Notes under the pieces: generated by a model
Seen by the model: only the letters and a program-made list of their open reading frames with translations
Told to the model about the DNA's origin: nothing
The model's database searches: none
DNA from: a virus
IMG/VR virus record: IMGVR_UViG_3300031951_001117
Location: 1-25,230 of that record
Length of the DNA: 25,230 nucleotides
Strand: one strand, 5' to 3'
Program-made: the position numbers and the translations under genes
Shown: positions 20,379 through 25,230 of the stretch, piece after piece
Layout of the letters: each line of letters begins with the position of its first letter
Position numbering within the stretch: the first letter of the stretch is position 1

Positions 20379-23323
20379 TACTCGCCTTTCGTATACACCT
20401 TATAGTCGCCGGGATCGGTATACTTCGCGCCGTCGGGCAACGCATCAAACTGTTCTTGGCTCTTCATAAGGGGAGCCTTGCTCAACTGGCGAAGAAGTTC
20501 GGGCGCGCTCATGCCGGTGCGGGCTTGCACTTGTTGGCCTATCACAATCCGCTCTTCGCGTTTCATGGATTTGTACCGCTTCAGAATAGCAAGTTCGGGA
20601 TTTTCTGCGGTGAATTTAGCGTTGGCAGCTTCACGCGCTCTAGAATAAAGTTCTTTAATTGCTGCGGACTTGCCGACGTTATCGAGGCTTTGATACTCAG
20701 GAGACTGCAACAACGGTGCAATCCCGCGCTCGGCGATGATACCTAGATCGCGGTTAACAAGACGGTCGGTGTCAACATCCCCAGTATTTGACCCCATTTT
20801 ATAGGGCGCGATACCCAGACGATCCAACTCGCTTTCGACAATGTTCTTAGCCGGGCGGAGTGTAACGCCGAGAAGCTGACGCAGTGCTGGGTTATCCGTG
20901 GTCATCGGACCTTCGCGTGTCGGGCTTTCTGCTACGGGAATATCGAGAGCAGTTTGTGCACCCGGAATTGGTCGGGTTAGTGTCCCAAGAAAGCTGTCCT
21001 TTGTATCCCGGTAAATGGCTTCTTCTGGATTGTACTGGGCGTAAAAATCTTTAAGCGTCTGCATCGGGGTGAAGATGGCCGCGCCGTAATCAGCGGCAAA
21101 CTTACCGATAATATCCAGATATTTCTTGGAGTCTGAACCTGCGTCGGTAAGGTCTTTGATAAACTCATCGACAACATACAAGCCAGTACCCGCTCGAAAC
21201 TGAGAGCCAGTTATCGCTTGGAAAATTTCTTTAGCGTCGATTGCTTGGTCAAGCGTTTGGCCGTTTAGTTTGCCATCATTGTACCGCTTAACAAGGTCCG
21301 CGACGAGAAGGTACTGCGGGATTGGGAAGTATGCCTTCATGTCAATAACACGGCCATCCGGCAACTTGGCTTCGCTCCACTTCTCACCGGCTGCGTCGCT
21401 GTCACGGAACAGATACGCTGCGCCAAACAAGCCAGAACCAACGATAGCCTTGGACAAAACTTCAGGATCACCGGCACGCATAGCGTCGCGGTTCTTTTGC
21501 GATACAAGACGCATCACACCCAGTGGGTTATACTCGGCCTGAAAACGCAGAGCAGAAACCATAAACCGCGGGAACGGCGCAATGGTCACACCTGCTGGGC
21601 CAAGTGCCTCGACTGTACGGATAAAGCCATCCGCAACTTTACCCATAGCGTGATCAGTTTTTGGCGCGGCCCCGTAGGTAAAGTCCATCGTCTCCCGAAG
21701 CGCCGCGTCAATGGCGTCTTGCGGAATTTCGTCGAGACGTTGCGTGTCTACAATATCGTCGATGTTCATGTTACGACGGGTTAGTTCCCGGCGTAGATAA
21801 ACCGGGAACATCATGTTGCGTGTTGTTGTTTCGGTAACTCGGTTCACCAAGTTAAGGGTGTTAACGACTTTCTCGACTTTACCAAACTTGTCTTTAGCCA
21901 CACCCCCTGCAACATCCGCCGCGTATGTGGCGTTTAGGTCTTTAACAGTCTTTGGGTAGTATGTGCGAAGCTGTTCGTAGAACTGCTTATTGCGTGCGGG
22001 TTGGAACCGATCAGTAAGAACAGCAAATGCATCCATCGCACGCGTCCCAACCGGGTCGTTCCGAAATGGGTTTGTAGCTGCGTTGATTGCGGTCGATGTG
22101 AGTGAAGTAGCCATGTCGATTGGGAGGCGCGCAACGGAACCGATTGTGTTGCGCATGGTCGTCGCAAGCTGCGATACCATGAGGCCACGCGTTGCGTCGG
22201 TCGTGCGCTTCCACAAGCTAAGTTCATCCGGCGTTTTTACGCCAGCTTGCGCGACATCCGCCGCTTCTTTCGGGATATACCTACTCATCACCATGCGGGC
22301 GCGAAGAACACGCGCCGCTTCGGTTGCCGTTTGCTGCGAACCAGCCACGAAGTCCGTCAAATCTTCAGGATCAATCCCAGCCTGCTTCGCAAGTTCAAGG
22401 GTGCGCTCCATAGGAAGCGTACCCGCGTTGAAGTGCATGAAGAAGAAATCTTTAAGTGGAAGTTTTTCTGGCCGAGACAGGCCCGTCTCTTTGAGGTAGT
22501 CAGTCTCAAAGCGCAAAACTTTGTCTGTTACTTCTTGTGTAGCGATAGGCCGCGTCTGGCCTTTTTCGCCTAACGCTTCAATACCCGCGATGCCCTGTTC
22601 TTCGGGCATACGAGTACGAGGCACAACAGGGGCGGGAGTAACAGGCGTGGCGACTGCGGCCATCTCTGGGGTGAGCGCAGTCTCCGGAACCGCAGCCGCA
22701 ACTTCCTCTGCAACTGCGCCGGGGCCGGTAGCAAAGCGGCTAGCAGCCGCGTTAAATGCTGGCGCGACACGAGTGGCAACGGCCTGAAGTGGTTTAGCCA
22801 CAAACGGAAGAGCGGTAGCCCCCGCGATTAAATAATCCGTACCTGTTCCGCGACCTACTAAAACGTCACCGATAGCACGTTCGGTTTCTTCAACGCCGAG
22901 TAGACCTTCGGTAAAGGTTTTGAGATTTCGGACTACATCTTGGCCGTACAGGGCAGCGTCGCGTTCATCGAAACCGGGAAGCAGATCAGCTACAGTCGCA
23001 ACACCGGAAGCTAGTTTATCGTAGAGGCCCCCCGTAATTGTAGTCGGGGTATACGCGGTTAGTTCCGGTTGCCGGTTAGCAGTAACTCTAATCTCTTCGC
23101 CCGGTGCAACGCCTTGTACTTGGTCAAAAGGTACTGCTGGCGCACGCACGATATTCGGCGCTGCAAGTATGGGGCCTTTATAATTCTTTGCAATCCAAGC
23201 ATCGGCCGCAGCTTTAAGTTCGTCGTCATTGCTAAGCGACGTTACGCCGGGAAGAGTGATCGTCTCCCCAGTGGCAGGAATTTCCAGAAATACTGGTGCG
23301 CCTTTTGGCTTCACTTCAGCCAT
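20378..23323 (-). CDS. Large putative internal virion protein (981 aa)
   Basis: Begins MAEVKPKGAPVFLEIPATGE, with AGGA 7 nt upstream of the ATG. An N-terminal tail of about 110 residues is Pro/Thr-rich; a hydrophobic patch (TDYLIAGATALPFVAKPL, about 160-178) could be a membrane-interacting helix; the middle (about 300-800) is long and mostly helical. The C-terminus ends FDALPDGAKYTDPGDYKVYT, a motif I associate with the tails of phage structural and internal proteins. No enzymatic motif is visible. Its size and place after two smaller low-complexity virion-type genes resemble the internal core/ejection proteins of podoviruses (small, medium, large). Alternatives are a tail-tube lining or tape-measure-like protein. 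Confidence 0.7.
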   Translation of the reverse strand: MAEVKPKGAPVFLEIPATGETITLPGVTSLSNDDELKAAADAWIAKNYKGPILAAPNIVRAPAVPFDQVQGVAPGEEIRVTANRQPELTAYTPTTITGGLYDKLASGVATVADLLPGFDERDAALYGQDVVRNLKTFTEGLLGVEETERAIGDVLVGRGTGTDYLIAGATALPFVAKPLQAVATRVAPAFNAAASRFATGPGAVAEEVAAAVPETALTPEMAAVATPVTPAPVVPRTRMPEEQGIAGIEALGEKGQTRPIATQEVTDKVLRFETDYLKETGLSRPEKLPLKDFFFMHFNAGTLPMERTLELAKQAGIDPEDLTDFVAGSQQTATEAARVLRARMVMSRYIPKEAADVAQAGVKTPDELSLWKRTTDATRGLMVSQLATTMRNTIGSVARLPIDMATSLTSTAINAATNPFRNDPVGTRAMDAFAVLTDRFQPARNKQFYEQLRTYYPKTVKDLNATYAADVAGGVAKDKFGKVEKVVNTLNLVNRVTETTTRNMMFPVYLRRELTRRNMNIDDIVDTQRLDEIPQDAIDAALRETMDFTYGAAPKTDHAMGKVADGFIRTVEALGPAGVTIAPFPRFMVSALRFQAEYNPLGVMRLVSQKNRDAMRAGDPEVLSKAIVGSGLFGAAYLFRDSDAAGEKWSEAKLPDGRVIDMKAYFPIPQYLLVADLVKRYNDGKLNGQTLDQAIDAKEIFQAITGSQFRAGTGLYVVDEFIKDLTDAGSDSKKYLDIIGKFAADYGAAIFTPMQTLKDFYAQYNPEEAIYRDTKDSFLGTLTRPIPGAQTALDIPVAESPTREGPMTTDNPALRQLLGVTLRPAKNIVESELDRLGIAPYKMGSNTGDVDTDRLVNRDLGIIAERGIAPLLQSPEYQSLDNVGKSAAIKELYSRAREAANAKFTAENPELAILKRYKSMKREERIVIGQQVQARTGMSAPELLRQLSKAPLMKSQEQFDALPDGAKYTDPGDYKVYTKGE

Positions 23324-23334
23324 TTAAATTCCTA

Positions 23335-24249
23335 TTATTTAAAAACTCGTGTGTCGGTTTTTGGCGTAAGAATACCGCTAAAGATGTTGGCGGATGCTGG
23401 CGCTCTTTGGCCAGTCCTAACCTGCCGTGCTGGATTTTTAGGATCGAACCCAAGAATTTCGCCACCTTCAACTTCGCGGAACTGATACGACGGCGCGCTT
23501 CCACCGTCACCTCGGCCGTCACCGCGGGCAAAGCGTTTCTGGTCAAGCGCAAGACTGCTGGCTTGATAGGCTGTCATCTGTTTCGGTATCGAGATAACAA
23601 GTGCGTTCGTATCTTCGTCACGGATTTCAACCGCGTTGCCAACGTCAATCTCGCGTGTCTTGGATGGCATCTTCTGATCTGTAACGACAGACGAACCGTC
23701 GCCAAATGTCAGTCGCACATTGCCCGTTGCCGGATCGCGGTCACGGTTGAACACTTGTTTCGGACGGAACGCTTCTGTCTGCACCAGCTTAAATGCTTCT
23801 GCGGGGTCTGCATTCTCAAGAACGCCGCGCTGGCCCTCTGGCAAAGACGATGCGTATTGTTTGATAAATGCTTTTTGCTGTTGCTCTTGCTGCGTCTTCT
23901 GCTGCAACTGCGCAATCTGGTATTGCGTGTTCAGCTTTTGCATCTGCTGTTGGCGCACGTTCTGAAGAACAGCAGCCGGATCAGCAGCGCCACGGCTACC
24001 CGCAGCCTGAAGTACTTGGCCAAGCGCACTAATCTTTTCGCCGGTTGACAGGCGGCCAATGCCACCGCCCATGAGAGCCTGCATATCTGCAATGTACTTT
24101 GCCGTTGGCGAAAGCTGCGGCTGTGCCTGTGCGGCTGGTGCGATCTGAGGCATAGCCCCCGCCGTAGCAATAGTAGGCATAGCCGAGCCACTGGGAGGAG
24201 TGCGGTTTGGAACCAGCAAACGCATCAAGTTGTCCATTGGGAGCGCCAT
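23335..24249 (-). CDS. Gln-rich putative virion protein (304 aa)
   Basis: Begins MALPMDNLMRLLVPNRTPPS, 4 nt after the preceding stop, with AAGG upstream. A Pro/Ala-rich N-terminus (to about 48) precedes a helical region and a Gln-rich coiled coil (about 92-132: VRQQQMQKLNTQYQIAQLQQ). The C-terminal half is beta-like (VRLTFGDGSSVVTD, FREVEGGEILGFDPKNPARQ). No family recognised. The neighbours and the Ala/Gln-rich coiled coil suggest an internal virion or ejection protein; an assembly chaperone is another option. Confidence 0.7.
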   Translation of the reverse strand: MALPMDNLMRLLVPNRTPPSGSAMPTIATAGAMPQIAPAAQAQPQLSPTAKYIADMQALMGGGIGRLSTGEKISALGQVLQAAGSRGAADPAAVLQNVRQQQMQKLNTQYQIAQLQQKTQQEQQQKAFIKQYASSLPEGQRGVLENADPAEAFKLVQTEAFRPKQVFNRDRDPATGNVRLTFGDGSSVVTDQKMPSKTREIDVGNAVEIRDEDTNALVISIPKQMTAYQASSLALDQKRFARGDGRGDGGSAPSYQFREVEGGEILGFDPKNPARQVRTGQRAPASANIFSGILTPKTDTRVFK

Positions 24250-24253
24250 CTAG

Positions 24254-25102
24254 TTAGCCCTTCTTAGCAAACAGATCGAGAATAGTACCAATCGCGGACG
24301 CAGCCGTTCCAACTTGGCCGAGCGTTGACTGGCCGGGCTGAGTTGTCGTTTGCGTCATTGGCGACGGAAGACCCTGCGAACCCATGAGCAAAGTCTGAAG
24401 CTGCTGTTGCGGGAAGCCGCGCTGTTCGAGGAAGTCCTTGTAGGCCAGATCAAGGTTCTGCTGAGCCATGCCGCGCTGCGCTTGACCTGTACCCTGAAGC
24501 ATCGCTGCATACGCCTGCTGATTGCCAAGCGCCTGTTGGCCGAAGCCAGACAAGGCTTGTGCACCCGCAAGCTGCTGTGCTGGCAGACCCTGTGCAAACC
24601 CAGCGGCTTGCGTGTATCCCTGATTATACAGGTTCGCCAGCGTTTGAGCCGTATTCAAATCCTCTTGGCCTGCAAGCTGCGCTTCGTAAACACCACGACG
24701 TTCGTTACCGAATGCACGCGATGAGGCCATCTGGGCCTTGGTTGCAGCGTCACGCTCGGCGCGGTTCTGTGCCAATCGAGCCATCGTGGCGTCGATGACG
24801 TTGGTCTGGAACGGCGACATAAAGCCGGAGACATCTTGCTGAAACTGCTGTGGCGTATATCCGGCAGCACGCTCAGCAACTTGGGTGGCTTGCTGAAGTT
24901 GCGGCATCCCAACTTGCTGGGTTGCAGCGTTGATCGCGGTCTGAAACGCCTGCTCTTCAGCGGGGCGGAAGCCTGCAACACGCGGCCCTTGATATGCCTG
25001 ATAAGGGATAGCCGCGACTTGCTGTGCGGCTCCATAGTTACGCGCCAGAATATCCTGAATGAAAGGATTGAGTTGCTGAGCAGTTGTGGTAGTTGTCGCC
25101 AT
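24254..25102 (-). CDS. Ala/Gln-rich putative virion protein (282 aa)
   Basis: ATG at 25102 with GGGGA about 6 nt upstream; the TTG at 25114 would add only four residues. Begins MATTTTTAQQLNPFIQDILA. The body is rich in Ala and Gln with NPF/NYG turns and long helices (QVAERAAGYTPQQFQQDVSG, AQNRAERDAATKAQMASSRA), and the end is a hydrophobic AASAIGTILDLFAKKG helix that could touch membrane. I have seen similar Ala/Gln-rich proteins next to internal virion genes in podoviruses, but I cannot name a family. Its start overlaps the stop of the gene that enters from the right edge (TAATG). Confidence 0.7.
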   Translation of the reverse strand: MATTTTTAQQLNPFIQDILARNYGAAQQVAAIPYQAYQGPRVAGFRPAEEQAFQTAINAATQQVGMPQLQQATQVAERAAGYTPQQFQQDVSGFMSPFQTNVIDATMARLAQNRAERDAATKAQMASSRAFGNERRGVYEAQLAGQEDLNTAQTLANLYNQGYTQAAGFAQGLPAQQLAGAQALSGFGQQALGNQQAYAAMLQGTGQAQRGMAQQNLDLAYKDFLEQRGFPQQQLQTLLMGSQGLPSPMTQTTTQPGQSTLGQVGTAASAIGTILDLFAKKG

Positions 25103-25230
25103 TATATTCCCCAAGCGGACTGACCGCCTAATCGTTCGTTATTAACACAAAAATAAACCGATTGACAGCCCCTTACTACTGCACTTGCATCACAGACAAA
25201 AGGCAAGATGGCCCAGATGGCGCGAATGCC
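25102..25230 (-). CDS. C-terminal end of an unidentified gene (partial at right edge)
   Basis: Leftward frame open from the window edge for 42 codons, ending ERLGGQSAWGI then TAA, which overlaps the ATG of the next gene as TAATG. The other two leftward frames contain stops. The overlap repeats the junction found at several other gene pairs here, which is why I favour a real gene end over a non-coding leader. Too little is visible to name it. A competing reading is a rightward promoter-like TTGACA (25162-25167) and ATG at 25208, which would need a strand switch. Confidence 0.45.
   Translation of the reverse strand, partial: GIRAIWAILPFVCDASAVVRGCQSVYFCVNNERLGGQSAWGI

Noticed and set aside
25162-25230. 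Rightward promoter TTGACA and a gene starting at 25208
   Set aside because: The -10 candidate (TTGCAT) is weak and all genes nearby are leftward. The leftward open frame with a TAATG junction explains the bases better, though not with certainty.
1-25230. The window as a complete circular genome
   Set aside because: Joining the right end to the left end does not continue the leftward frame that exits at position 1 into the partial frame at 25102-25230 (it falls in a different frame), and capsid, tail and lysis genes are missing.

Overview
This window is a piece of a tailed-phage genome, or of a closely related uncultured phage contig. A P22-type portal, a two-domain large terminase, a Sf6-type small terminase and a putative set of internal virion proteins point to a podovirus-like particle. 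The replication genes (family A DNA polymerase, prim-pol/SF3 primase-helicase, Cas4-like DUF2800 nuclease, DUF2815 ssDNA-binding protein, RuvC-like resolvase, SNF2 helicase) indicate a lytic-style replisome. Host assignment is an inference: moderate-to-high GC, a TTGAC-N17-CTAT promoter-like site and a GcrA-like Myb/SANT motif suggest an alphaproteobacterial host. No ribosomal or housekeeping genes are present, and I see no tRNA genes. Capsid, tail-fibre and lysis genes must lie outside the window.

Layout. (1) 1-5814, leftward: serine recombinase, TerL, endonuclease VII, a DUF6496 protein, portal, and an Ala/Gln-rich repeat protein that runs off the left edge. (2) 5815-6302: a 488-bp divergent control region with perfect palindromes, a G-rich inverted repeat and a promoter candidate. 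(3) 6303-9059, rightward: a run of very small, mostly unrecognised genes, including two or three one-helix membrane peptides, a Cys-pair zinc-like protein and an XRE repressor, ending in TerS. (4) 9060-9402: a roughly 300-bp imperfect palindrome carrying CCGTGCAYGG sites around an AT-rich centre, followed by an HNH/AP2 endonuclease gene. (5) 9909-14593, leftward: a tightly coupled early operon of multi-HTH regulator, 51-aa protein, Dam methylase, two unknowns, primase-helicase and DUF3310. (6) 14738-18358, rightward: DNA polymerase, DUF2800 nuclease, DUF2815 SSB. (7) 18468-25230, leftward: end of an unknown gene, three putative internal/ejection proteins, a tiny basic protein, RuvC and SNF2 helicase.

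The genes are packed by translational coupling (many TAATG or ATGA junctions), so several genes shorter than 60 codons could be placed with confidence. Rightward and leftward blocks meet at terminator-like hairpins (9909-9929 and 18372-18402) and diverge at 5815-6302 and 14594-14737. The least explained parts are the dyad-symmetric region at 9093-9392, the palindrome-rich control region at 5922-6271, the small-gene cluster, and the separation of TerS from TerL onto opposite strands.
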